NCBI GenBank assembly: GCA_963845265.1
Contig: CAWJRN010000019.1
Span: forward strand, 11,936 to 75,935
DNA: 64,000 bases
DNA from: DYRB01 sp963845265
Lineage (GTDB): Bacteria > Pseudomonadota > Gammaproteobacteria > Chromatiales > Chromatiaceae
Direction of reading: 5' to 3'
The notes beneath the pieces are model-generated. The model was not told where the DNA came from. It searched no databases and worked only from the letters and a program-made list of their open reading frames with translations. Each line of letters begins with the position of its first letter. Positions within the stretch are counted from its first letter, which is position 1. The position numbers were made by a program, and so were the translations under genes. Of the stretch, positions 45,507 to 53,987 are shown in pieces.

Positions 45507-45557
45507 TTGGATTTCCTATCCGTTGTCCGTATCCGTATCCGTTTGGATTTCCTATCC
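45507..45557 (+). repeat. IS91-element terminal sequence, doubled
   Basis: TTGGATTTCCTATCC occurs at 45507-45521 and 45543-45557, with TCCGTATCCGTATCCG between. The same 15 bases occur once more on the minus strand at 49390-49404, at a like distance (about 200 bp) past the end of the other IS91 transposase. It is probably the conserved end of this IS. Confidence 0.7.
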
Positions 45558-45560
45558 GTT

Positions 45561-45695
45561 GGAGGGTTTGTCCTGGGAACGGAGCGGTTTCAGAAGGAGA
45601 TCGCTGCAACGCTTGGCCGGCGCACCTGGAGGGGCATTCCCGGGCGTCCTATCAAGGCCGATGGCGAGGCGAAACAGGAGGAACTTGAGCTGTGA
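45561..45695 (+). pseudogene. C-terminal tail of a RAYT (REP-associated/IS200-like) transposase
   Basis: The reading GFVLGTERFQKEIAATLGRR...GRPIK is the usual RAYT C terminus (LGSERF..EIE..LGRR..PGRPRK). The N-terminal body with the HUH motif is absent; the IS91 end lies immediately upstream, so the IS probably inserted into and removed it. Confidence 0.65.
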
Positions 45696-45792
45696 AAGAC
45701 GTTCGCCGTCTCGCGGGCATTGGCCAAGTCTGGCGATCGGAGGCAGGAAACGGTGTCACCTACTACTACCTGGACAGCCATAGACCCAAACA

Positions 45793-46977
45793 ATGGACAA
45801 CATGAACGAGCCCGAAAATCAGGGACATCCCGCCCCGGGATTTCGCTCGCTAGAGAACAAAGTGAGCACGCTGGAACGGCAGATAGCCGAACAACAGGAC
45901 CGGCTGCGTGACTACGAGAAGTCCCTGGTGGAGCGTATCGCCGACGTCGACGACGATCGCCGCACGACCGCATCCAGGTTGCAGCGGGCCTGGCAGTCCC
46001 AGCTCGAACAGATTAATGACCGCTTGGGGCGACAGAGGGTGATCGTGAATGGCGCCTTGGTCCTGTTCCTGGTGGTGGTTGGCGTTGTCCTGTTCCTTGC
46101 ATACCACCAGGCAAATATCGACCGGCAGTTGATGGCTGACGACTTGGCCGACTTCAAAGTGGAACTGGGTCAGACGTCCGGAAAGCCAGCAGACGCAGAT
46201 TCAGTGCAGGCTGAGCTGACGCGTTTGTCTGCCGCGGTAAACGAGATCACCTCCTCCCTCGGTCGGCAGGACGAGAAACAGGCTAGCAGTCTGGACACTA
46301 TCCTCGAAGACGAGCGCACTGCCCGCGAACAGACTGATGCTGTGATTGGCGCGGAAGTCCAACGGCTGAAGGCGAAGCAGGAAAGCCTGATGCGGGAACT
46401 CGAGACCATACGCGAGGCGCTGGCAACCGCGGAAGCAACAAAGGCCGAGTCCGGTCACAGCCTGCCCGACAGCTCACCCGCAGAAGACGCGAAGCAAGAC
46501 TCCGCGCAAGAGCCTGCCGTGGCGACTGTCGAACCACCTTTGGAATTCAACACTACCTCTTCCACCGAAGCGGTGAACAGTCCCGAGGAGACACCTGCCG
46601 GTGTCGCGGAGCAACTCTACGCCGACGCCCCTGGGAAAGCGGTCACGGACGCGAGCCCGGACGCGGAGACACCGAAGACCCTGGTCGTTGCTGACAGCAC
46701 CTACGCGCTCCAGCTGATCGGGTTCTACAGCTTGGATGCACTGCTGAAGTTCGCCAATCGAAACGAACTGCCGGAACGGCTGTACTACAGGAAGGAGACT
46801 CTCCAGGGACGCCCTTGGTTCGCATTGATCCATAGCTTGCACGAGGATTACTCCTCGGCGTCGGCCCAACTGCATAATCTGCCCCTCGAACTGGTCACTA
46901 TGGATCCCTGGATACGTCCTATCCGCGCTGGAGTCGAGCTATCGGTGCTTGATACGGGTTCGCAGCGGCGACCGTGA
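45793..46977 (+). CDS. Coiled-coil, single-TM protein with SPOR-like C-terminal domain
   Basis: 394 residues. Layout: N-terminal cytoplasmic coiled coil (LENKVSTLERQIAEQQDRLRDYEKSL, residues 19-80), one TM (about 83-104, VNGALVLFLVVVGVVLFLAY), a periplasmic second coiled coil to about 215, an acidic/Pro linker, and a C-terminal fold (about 300-375: YALQLIGFYSLDALLKFANRN, LYYRKETLQGRPWFALIHSLHEDYSSA) with SPOR-type spacing. SPOR domains bind denuded septal peptidoglycan (DamX, FtsN), so a cell-envelope role is likely. Base composition is less GC-rich than core genes. No neighbour partners. Start could be Met at 45793 or 45802. Confidence 0.72.
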   Translation: MDNMNEPENQGHPAPGFRSLENKVSTLERQIAEQQDRLRDYEKSLVERIADVDDDRRTTASRLQRAWQSQLEQINDRLGRQRVIVNGALVLFLVVVGVVLFLAYHQANIDRQLMADDLADFKVELGQTSGKPADADSVQAELTRLSAAVNEITSSLGRQDEKQASSLDTILEDERTAREQTDAVIGAEVQRLKAKQESLMRELETIREALATAEATKAESGHSLPDSSPAEDAKQDSAQEPAVATVEPPLEFNTTSSTEAVNSPEETPAGVAEQLYADAPGKAVTDASPDAETPKTLVVADSTYALQLIGFYSLDALLKFANRNELPERLYYRKETLQGRPWFALIHSLHEDYSSASAQLHNLPLELVTMDPWIRPIRAGVELSVLDTGSQRRP

Positions 46978-47664
46978 CTTTTGTGGTGAACAGTATTACG
47001 GGGTTTTTGCCCAAACGGACCGGAGGACAAACCGGGGGCAACTGGCGTTATGGGGTCGGCGTTATGTTCTGAATGGGGTCAAACTACTCAGCGTTTATCC
47101 GTCGTGCGCAGGGCGCGATCTTGACGTTCGCGCGAAGGTTGGCGCGCACGTCGGATAAACGTCTGTTGGACTAATCCGATCCTGGCCCGGTGTAGGGGCC
47201 CCAGACGGCCCTCCTTACAGGTAGGGGATTGTATGCCTGTGGCCGTGGTTAGGCGGAAACTGGCCATCTTGGGCGCTGAAGAGCTCGTAGACGTGCCGTC
47301 GAGGGCCGAGTGTAGGCCATTTTCCGGGATCTCGGTGAGCGCAGTTACAGGTCCCTGTGGCACCTGTGGCCAATTTCTCCACCACTCCCGATCCTGGGTA
47401 GGGTGCCCTTGAGACGAGACCGAGTGAACAGAGCACTGGGCGAAGTGTCTTGACGGTCCGTGGCCAGGCTGACAGCTTCCAGCCAAAGGTCATCAGTGTG
47501 GGGAGCCAAAGGGCTTGACCAAGGTACTCGGAACCTTGAGCCTGGAACATGACTTCCCACTTGGAGGGCGTCAAAACGAGATCGAATTGCGGGTGCTCAG
47601 TTTCCGGGACGTTGGGACAGGTGAGTGAAGACCTTACGGCTTTTGGGGAGGTTGGCCGGGGACA
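46978..47664. other. Island segment without a recognised gene
   Basis: Short frames only (the best, 119 codons on the minus strand at 47215-47574, matches nothing I know and has atypical composition). Contains the inverted repeat at 47091-47163. Confidence 0.4.
47091..47163. repeat. Imperfect 19-bp inverted repeat
   Basis: GCGTTTATCCGTCGTGCGC (47091-47109) and GCGCACGTCGGATAAACGTC (47144-47163) pair at about 17 positions, with a 34-nt centre. It could be a recombination site or old IS ends; it lacks the GTTRRRY core of attC. Confidence 0.5.
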
Positions 47665-47794
47665 GGTAACGACCCTGAGCCGTCAGTCGCGGTCGACCTC
47701 GGACTGGCCGCTATCGAACCCAAAGCGGCCCCGACCGGGATAGCGTTAAGGCTGGGGCGGCAACGGACGGCCGCAACCGAGCCACTCGTTAGGC
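47665..47794 (-). repeat. Possible degenerate attC after the glycosylase cassette
   Basis: On the minus strand, GCCTAAC (47794-47788) starts 3 nt after the glycosylase stop, fitting the attC R'' core RYYYAAC. The matching R' is imperfect: only TCGTTACC near 47670. Structure between is weak, so this is tentative. Confidence 0.4.
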
Positions 47795-47797
47795 CGC

Positions 47798-48460
47798 TCA
47801 CAGTAACCGCCCCAGGCGGTTCCAGTCTTGGCGTTGGAGCTCAAGGCTCCGGAACTGCCGCCCACGAGAGCCGGGGTGAACAACTGGGATCAGTGTTGTT
47901 GCCTCGGATAGCTGGAACCGGGCGTTCCTGGATACCAGCGGCCCCAATTTGGCTGCGCGTGGCTGCCCGTACGCGCGGAGCACCGCGTTCAATGCGCCGA
48001 GGCCCAATGTGGCTACGACTGCCGGAGCGATCATATCGATCAGCGGGCGCAGGAATCTGCGTCCACAAGAATCGAAGCACCGTTTCGGGACTGAAGCCTG
48101 CATACCGCCCTGCTTCAAGCACAAGACCGCGTTGGTGAAGAACGCCCGTTCATCCGGCTGCCCGCGGTTTGGCACGTGGATAGCCAAACCAGCTTGTCCC
48201 AGGAGATCCACCAGCGCCACGTTGGTCGGCACGTTCGACCCTGGCCATCCATGGTACCGGAAAAACGCGTCCCTATCCGCGAAGTCCTGGGCGACAACAA
48301 TGAGGCTGGCGCCGAGACTGCCCTGCCATTGGGAGTAAGGCCCGATCTGATCCGAGTCGAGGGTGCCACCCGCAACCCGCGACGGATTCTCGAGGTCCGG
48401 CGAGCAGACCTCGCAGGTCTTGCGGCAAGCCACTAGCTCAGCGTACTGCGCAGCTTTCAC
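47798..48460 (-). CDS. Uracil-DNA glycosylase superfamily protein (integron-like cassette gene)
   Basis: 220 residues. N-terminal ACRKTCEVC supplies iron-sulfur-type cysteines, with further Cys at VLCLKQGG and KRCFDSCGRRF. A UDG-fold core is seen: SLIVVAQDFADRDAFF (motif A position), TNVALVDLL, FFTNAVLCLK, IAPAVVATLGLGAL, and the late motif VVHPGSRGRQ. This is the family 4/5-like group that removes uracil from DNA. Family placement is from these motifs only. It starts 16 bp after a clear attC and stops 3 bp before an attC-like core, with both in its own orientation, as in an integron cassette. Confidence 0.75.
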   Translation of the reverse strand: MKAAQYAELVACRKTCEVCSPDLENPSRVAGGTLDSDQIGPYSQWQGSLGASLIVVAQDFADRDAFFRYHGWPGSNVPTNVALVDLLGQAGLAIHVPNRGQPDERAFFTNAVLCLKQGGMQASVPKRCFDSCGRRFLRPLIDMIAPAVVATLGLGALNAVLRAYGQPRAAKLGPLVSRNARFQLSEATTLIPVVHPGSRGRQFRSLELQRQDWNRLGRLL

Positions 48461-48476
48461 CAGCGTCTCCCAATCG

Positions 48477-48542
48477 GCCTAACGCCGCAATTAACAGGAA
48501 TGGCGCTTTTTGCCGCGTCCTTGTTGAATTGCTTTGTTAGGG
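48477..48542 (-). repeat. Integron attC recombination site
   Basis: 66 nt. Outer cores GCCTAAC (48477-48483) and GTTAGGG (48536-48542) pair. Inside, after 4-nt spacers, CAATTAACAGGA (48488-48499) pairs with TCCTTGTTGAATTG (48518-48531) leaving an extrahelical G, then a GGC/GCC apical stem with a GCTTTTT loop. The extra base places the functional orientation on the minus strand, the same as the glycosylase gene. Confidence 0.8.
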
Positions 48543-48648
48543 ATTTGATGTTAATAACTAGCATCGCCCGCCATGATGACGACAAAGTTTTGCTGCATGT
48601 CTTAAACATTTGACAATTGATTGGTGTCTGTTTTTATATCGTTGGTAG

Positions 48649-48692
48649 CATTCTAGTAAATCCGTTTTGTCATTCTAGTAAATCCGTTTTGT
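48649..48692. repeat. Tandem duplication, 22 bp x 2
   Basis: CATTCTAGTAAATCCGTTTTGT repeated exactly twice in an AT-rich non-coding stretch downstream of the IPTL-CTERM gene. No gene in 48543-48750. Confidence 0.85.
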
Positions 48693-48750
48693 CATCGGAA
48701 TAATTTAGTCTACAGTTTTCCAATAAAATCTACACAATTGCATACCTATA

Positions 48751-48781
48751 CAAAAACACCCTGACAGAGTTGCCAGGGTGT
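48751..48781 (-). terminator. Terminator of the IPTL-CTERM gene
   Basis: On the minus strand ACACCCTGgCA ... TGtCAGGGTGT followed by TTTTTG; 8 to 11 paired bases with a short loop, 29 bp after the stop. Confidence 0.85.
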
Positions 48782-48809
48782 CTTGTGAACAGTTAAAGAA
48801 TAACGGGGA

Positions 48810-49389
48810 TTAAACCTTCCGTCTTATCCTTGCAATACCGACCAGACCGAGCAGCAATGCCATCAGCATCAGTGACCATTGAGTCATGGTTGGAATGGAC
48901 GACGATGTCACACTTGTCTCCCATGCGCCGTCTGAATTGGACTGAGCATAATTACTTTCAGGCTCCGACAAACTATCGCAAGCACCATCAGTCACCGAAC
49001 TGCAAACAATGTCTATTACACCCACGGAACTACCAAAAGCGACCCCGATGTAGTTATCAGTAGCGCCAATAGTAGTTGATATCGGAGAGGAAAAGACCAC
49101 CAAGAAGGAATCGGTGATAACCCCCTGTTCGTCGGTTACAACCAGAGGTGGATAGTTAGGGTTAAGCGCACCGTCTGCACTGGTAATTGTCTGCACACCA
49201 TCACTAAATGACCAACTGATCAGGATTCCACTGATGTCTGTTTCACTACTCGGCGGGATGGGACTGGAGGTAACCAGTGTCCCGGTAACACGCATGTCGG
49301 TCGTGTATACGCCAGTTGCGGTCGTAAAATTATCTCCAGTGTAGGTATAGGTTGTAGCATAGGCGTAATTACTGAGGGATAAGGGATAG
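48810..49389 (-). pseudogene. IPTL-CTERM sorted surface protein, 5' end removed by an IS91 element
   Basis: The frame is open from the IS boundary: LSLSNYAYATTYTYTGDNF, then TTATGVYTDMRVTGTLVTSS, SWSFSDGVQTITSADG, and the sorting signal IPTMTQWSLMLMALLLGLVG + ARIRRK at the C terminus. Such proteins are exported and processed by an exosortase/archaeosortase-like enzyme. The expected signal peptide start is missing; the sequence upstream is the IS end. An internal Met would give a 161-residue product without a signal peptide, so it is probably dead. The AT-rich composition differs sharply from its neighbours, indicating transfer. Confidence 0.78.
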
Positions 49390-51060
49390 GGATAGGAAAT
49401 CCAACCGCACGGCAGCTGGGGTCAGGGGTGAACGTAGCATCGCAGGAAGGTGCTCCGCAAGGGCATAGTGGGGCCGGCGGGGAGGCATGCGGGGAGGAAA
49501 CCGCCGGTTGGGAGGGCACTGGTGCGTCCCTTGGCGCTGCCTGGCCGAGGCACGGGCATAGCGGGCACAGAGGGTGGCGCGTCGCCTGCGCGACCAGGCG
49601 ACGGGAGGCGGCTACCACTGTACCTGCTGGTCGAAGACGTACTCGGGTTGCGGTTGGGCCAGGGCGTCCCAGTCGGGTACGGCCTCGATGGGCGGGTCGT
49701 CCCAGGCGGGCGGCCCGCGGGCCGGGCTGATGGGTGGCGCCACGGCGGGCTCGCCGATGTGGTTGAGGATTCGCCGCACCGGGGCGGCCTCGGTGATGAA
49801 GGCGACGATGCGCATGTCGGCACCGCAGTTCGGGCAGACCAGGGGTAGGGACTCGAACAGGCGCGCGAGCAGCATGGCCCACAGGTAGTGCGCCGGGGAG
49901 CGGCCGCTTGGCGGCACGGCAGCGGGTGGTGAAGCCACGGGTGGTCGCGGTGGGGGAGTCAGGTCCGCATCGCGTCCGTAGGAGGTGGCGGCCAGGCGTA
50001 GGGGTGTATTGGGTGCCAGCACACCGTGATGGCGGTGGCGGTGCAGGCGCGGCGGGGGGATCAGGGCGGCGAGGTGGTCGATGAGCTCCAGCGGGGTGAG
50101 GGACAGCGCGGTTCGCCCGTCGCGCTGGGGCCTCGGCAGACGATAGACAATCCGCTCTTCGTTGACCTGTTCGATCCGCTCAAGGGCGAACGGCGGGCGC
50201 GCGCAGTAGCGTAGCAGCCGTTCCAGTCCGGCCCGGTCGGGGCCGGCGATGCGCACCGAGGCGTCGAGCGAGAAACCGCTGCTGGCCCAGGCGAGCATGT
50301 CGCGGGCGTCATCGGGATCGAGCAGCCCGTGGCGGGAGAACCAGCGCAGCACGCGGCGGCGTACCTGCTCGCAGAGCCCAGCAACCTCTTCTGCCGTCAG
50401 TGGCGCGGCTTGTCGGAACTGGACCCCACCGGCTCCGAGCGGCTCGAACACCCCGTCGAGGATGCAGCAGTGGTAATGCAGATGGCGGTTGAGAGCCGCC
50501 CCGAAGCGGTGGACGAAGCTCACCGCCCCGAAGCGCGCCCGCGGTGAGGCCCCCGGACAGCTTTTCCGCAGATGCGCCTCGACCACGCGCAGGAGGATGT
50601 GTAGCACGGCGCTGGCCGCCGCCGGCTCGCGCTCCAGGAAGTAGCGCAGACGCTTGGGCACCGACAGCACCCATTGCCTCACCGGCAGGGGCGGGAAGAC
50701 ATGATCAACCAGGTGTGCGGCGGTCTCGGCCATGCGCCGGGCGTTGCACGACGGGCAGACGCCGCGCCCCTTGCAGGAGAAAGCCACCAGGAAATCGTGG
50801 CCGCACTCCGGACAACGCGCACGGACAGCCTACCCGTAGGCCAGAATGCCGCACTCCAGATACCGTCTCAGCTCACGTTCCACATAGCCGGGTACCGCGT
50901 GCCCGTCCCAGTCCCCTTCGCGCGCCAGCGCGAGGTAGGTCTCCAGGTGCTGCTGGACGAGGCGGTAAAGGACGGTTTGCTCGGGGCGGCGACGGGCGTA
51001 GGCAGCGGGGCGGCATCCCCGTGGGTTGGCGGCCATGTCGGCAGCGCGGCGTGATCACGC
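49390..51060 (-). mobile_element. IS91-family insertion sequence (defective)
   Basis: Left boundary is the shared terminal GGATAGGAAATCCAA (49390-49404), directly abutting the broken IPTL-CTERM gene. It contains the transposase on the minus strand. The other end is not certain; about 51060 is a guess just past the transposase start. Confidence 0.65.
49612..51036 (-). pseudogene. IS91-family HUH transposase with an in-frame stop
   Basis: Reads MAANPRGCRPAAYARRRPEQ...LECGILAYG, TAG (50830-50832), then AVRARCPECGHDFLVAFSCKGRGVCPSC and on to DQQVQW, all in one frame. A GTG at 50787 could start a shortened product lacking the first zinc motif. Zinc-binding CPECGHDF and CPSCNARRM, the HUH motif in NRHLHYHC, and the Tyr-containing LAATSYGRDAD region are present. 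IS91 elements move by rolling-circle transposition. The single amber codon likely kills activity; reading error or recoding is an alternative. Confidence 0.85.
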
Positions 51061-51177
51061 GGATAGCTGTTTTTATATACAGCATAGCAGGGTGATCTTG
51101 GAGGGCTAAGGCAAACGTCCGGTGTCCGTTGGACTGCTGCCGTTGAGATTCGGGGAACGGGTGGCGGCTGTTGGTCG

Positions 51178-51587
51178 CTATGTGAAGCTTCACATAGCGG
51201 CCACTATGTGAAGTTACGAACTATGTGAAGTTGGCGTGCCGGCCTCAGCACTACCGGGCGTCGGAGCCAACGGTTTCTTCACATAGTTAGATGGCCTCAA
51301 GGAACGGTCGTAACGCGTCGGGCGCCCGGTGGCTCGGGCTTGTCGCGTCATACTCATCCGGCCTCACGAGCGCCTTCCTCCACAGGCTCTAGCGACGCTG
51401 ACCGATCGGTTCGCGGGGACGAGTTCGTGTCCACCGCATCGCAGCCTCTGCGACAACCCACAGCACTTCAGAAGACCGGAAAACTATGTGAAGCTCCCGA
51501 ACTGTCCGCCTCGGCCCAGCCCAGCGACCGCACAGGTTTCCAGCGCCCGACGTTTCGGAACTCCACATAGTTGCGAACTACACATAG
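51178..51587. repeat. Array of eight CTATGTGAAG motifs in both orientations
   Basis: Exact copies at 51178, 51204, 51221, 51484 (+) and 51188, 51278 (-); one-mismatch copies at 51561 and 51578 (-). The first two form a perfect 20-bp palindrome at 51178-51197. Spacing is irregular, so not CRISPR. Lies just upstream of the IS91 transposase. May be binding sites for an IS91-associated recombinase or regulator. No gene in 51060-51704. Confidence 0.8.
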
Positions 51588-51704
51588 TGGCCGGCTGCGG
51601 TCGTAGTGATAACCCAAGCTAATCGGGAATTTTGGAGCCTGTCGATGCGCGGTGAAGGGGGTGAAGCGGCCCGAGCGAGTTGGCGCAGTCTAATCTGAGA
51701 AAAC

Positions 51705-51872
51705 CTAGCGAGATAAAGCGAGCGCTAACACCTTGGCCTCTTCTGAAAGCGCCCCGTAGCTCATGTCCGATACGAACAGAGGACGCTCCAGCACCAGCGG
51801 TTTCCTGGCATTGGGGCCGATGACCACCTCGGTGCCGACGGCGTGGTCGTCCAGCAGCGGCTGCCTGCGTAT
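51705..51872 (-). pseudogene. Fragment of an FMN-binding glutamate synthase family gene
   Basis: Reads PLLDDHAVGTEVVIGPNARK, PLVLERPLFVSDMSYGALSE then EAKV and a stop. This is the conserved entry to the FMN-binding barrel of GltB-like proteins (PLFVSDMSFGALSEEAK). About 55 codons remain; both flanks are unrelated. Confidence 0.65.
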
Positions 51873-52092
51873 TCAGAACGCGCGTGACCCGGCTTGATGG
51901 AACGTGCCTCGCCGAAGGATCTGTAGCCAAGGAGTCGCCTTGATTGCCTGTCCCATGCCTCGAAGTGGAATGCAATCCTCTGCTTTTCCGGGTGCAGCTC
52001 CGCCCATACATCCCACGCACTCGTGCGCGGGTGGCGTAAACTTGCCCAGCCCGGCGACCGCCGGGTTGCCGCACCGCGAACCCGGAGCGTTC

Positions 52093-53286
52093 ATGGTCCG
52101 CCGAATCGTCCTGTTCCTCCTTGCCGCGCTAGTCCTCGGCGCCGTCACCACCGGTCTCTGGTGGAAGAACGACGCCCAGGACGCGCCGCAGGAGGCCGCC
52201 TACAACCTGGTACCCCTGAAGCGGGGTCCGATCACGGCCGTGGTCTCGGCCACCGGGACCCTGAGCCCGGTCAACACGGTGCAGGTGGGCAGCCAGATCT
52301 CGGGCACCATCCAGCGGCTGAACGCCGACTTCAACGACCAGGTGAAGAAGGGCCAGGTCATCGCCCAGATTGACCCGGCCATCTTCAGGGCCAAGCTGGC
52401 CGAGGCACAGGCGAACCTGGAGAACGCCGAGGCTCAGCGCGACAAGGCCGGGGTGGCCGTCGCCGAGGCCAAGCGGGAGCTTGAGCGGGTGGCCGAGATG
52501 CACGGCAAGCGGCTGGCGGCGGCGAGCGAGCTGGATACCGCGCGCTTCGCCTACGACTCGGCCCTGGCCGAGCGCCGCGTGAAGGAGGCCGCCGTGGCCC
52601 AATCCCGGGCGGCGCTCCAGCGCGAGCAGGTCAACCTGGACTACACGACCATCTTCGCGCCCACCGACGGGGTGATCGTCTCTCGCGACGTGGACGTGGG
52701 CCAGACGGTGGCCGCGAGCTTCCAGGCCCCGACCTTCTTCACCATCGCCAACGACCTCACCCGGATGCAGGTGGAGGCGGATGTGGACGAGTCCTTCATC
52801 GGCAAGGTTCGGGAGGGGCAGCCGGTCACCTTCACCGTGTTCGCCTATCCGGAGCGCGAGTTCCGCGGCGAGGTCGCGCAGGTGCGGCTGCAGCCGAAAA
52901 TCGAGGCCGGTGTCGTCAAGTACAACTGCATCATTCGGGTCGACAACGCGGACTTGGCGCTCAAGCCCGGCATGACGGCGACCGTGCTCGTCGAGGTGGA
53001 GCGCCACGAGGACGCCTGGCAGGTGCCCCACGCGGCACTGCGCTTCGTGCCCGACTGGCCACAAGGGGAGTTGGACCAGGTGCGCGCCGGCCTCAAGTCG
53101 GGCGAGGGCGTCGTCTGGAGCGCCGAGGGCGACGGCCTGGCGCCGGTGACGGTCACCACCGGCATCGTCGGCGAGAAGCTCACCGAGATCGGCGGCCCGG
53201 CGCTGACGCCCGACCTGAAGATCGCCGTACCCGAAGCACGCAAGGAGGCCACCCGGCGCCGGCGGTTCGGCCTTAGCCTCTTCTGA
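52093..53286 (+). CDS. MacA-like periplasmic adaptor (HlyD/RND MFP family)
   Basis: 397 residues. N-terminal membrane anchor (IVLFLLAALVLGAVTTGLWW), lipoyl half VSATGTLSPVNTVQVGSQISG, a helical hairpin (about 95-160, NLENAEAQRDKAGVAVAEAKREL), the second lipoyl half YTTIFAPTDGVIVSRDVDVGQTV and a beta-barrel part. It would bridge the inner-membrane ABC exporter to an outer-membrane channel. Start at 52093 (MVRRIVLF) opens with the anchor; a frame to 51904 exists upstream. It heads an operon with the ATPase (17 bp) and permease. Confidence 0.88.
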   Translation: MVRRIVLFLLAALVLGAVTTGLWWKNDAQDAPQEAAYNLVPLKRGPITAVVSATGTLSPVNTVQVGSQISGTIQRLNADFNDQVKKGQVIAQIDPAIFRAKLAEAQANLENAEAQRDKAGVAVAEAKRELERVAEMHGKRLAAASELDTARFAYDSALAERRVKEAAVAQSRAALQREQVNLDYTTIFAPTDGVIVSRDVDVGQTVAASFQAPTFFTIANDLTRMQVEADVDESFIGKVREGQPVTFTVFAYPEREFRGEVAQVRLQPKIEAGVVKYNCIIRVDNADLALKPGMTATVLVEVERHEDAWQVPHAALRFVPDWPQGELDQVRAGLKSGEGVVWSAEGDGLAPVTVTTGIVGEKLTEIGGPALTPDLKIAVPEARKEATRRRRFGLSLF

Positions 53287-53303
53287 TATAGGATTGATAC
53301 TCG

Positions 53304-53987
53304 ATGGCCGTCCCTCTCATCGAGATCCGCGACCTCAAGAAGGTCTACGCCCTGGACGGCGTGGAGATCCAGGCCCTGCGCGGCATCGATCTCAGGGTCG
53401 AGGAAGGCGAGTTCGTGGCCATCATGGGTCCCTCCGGCTCGGGCAAGTCGACCCTGATGAACATCCTGGGCTGCCTGGACGTGGCCGATTCCGGCAGCTA
53501 TCGGCTGCGCGGGGAGGACGTGACGCGCATGGACCACGACCAGCTCGCCCGCCTTCGCAACCGGGAGATCGGCTTCGTGTTCCAGAGCTTTAACCTGCTG
53601 GCACGCACCAGCGCATTGGAAAACGTGGAGACGCCGCTGGTCTACGCCGGCGTGGGCCGGCACGAACGCCGCGAGCGCGCCCGCGAGGCCCTGGAGCGGA
53701 TGGGCCTGGGCGAGCGCATGCTCCACCTTCCGAATCAGCTCTCCGGTGGCCAGCAGCAGCGGGTCGCCATCGCCCGCGCCCTGGTCACACGGCCTGCGCT
53801 CCTGCTCGCCGACGAGCCGACCGGCAACGTGGACACGGCCACCAGCGGCGAGATCCTGGGCGTGCTCGAGACCTTGAACCGCGACCACGGCCTGACCATC
53901 GTCCTCATTACCCATGAGTCGGACGTGGCCCTGCGCGCCCGGCGCACCCTGACCCTGCGCGATGGCCGGCTGGATGCACACCCATGA
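53304..53987 (+). CDS. ABC transporter ATPase, MacB/LolD type
   Basis: 227 residues. Walker A GPSGSGKST, Q-loop FVFQSFNLL, signature LSGGQQQRVAIARAL, Walker B LLLADEPTGNVD and H-loop LITHESD are all intact. The NLLARTSALENVETPLVYAG segment is typical of the MacB/LolD/FtsE-like branch with separate permease. It overlaps the permease start by 4 nt (ATGA). Confidence 0.93.
   Translation: MAVPLIEIRDLKKVYALDGVEIQALRGIDLRVEEGEFVAIMGPSGSGKSTLMNILGCLDVADSGSYRLRGEDVTRMDHDQLARLRNREIGFVFQSFNLLARTSALENVETPLVYAGVGRHERRERAREALERMGLGERMLHLPNQLSGGQQQRVAIARALVTRPALLLADEPTGNVDTATSGEILGVLETLNRDHGLTIVLITHESDVALRARRTLTLRDGRLDAHP

Noticed and set aside
47091..47163. Inverted repeat as a further attC site
   Set aside because: Lacks the RYYYAAC/GTTRRRY cores; arms GCGTTTATCC do not fit the consensus.
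47215..47574. 119-codon minus-strand frame in the island
   Set aside because: No RBS, odd Trp/Pro/Ser composition and no family resemblance.
51178..51587. Repeat array as a possible CRISPR
   Set aside because: The unit is 10 bp, occurs in both orientations with irregular spacing of 7 to ~200 bp, and there are no cas genes in the window.
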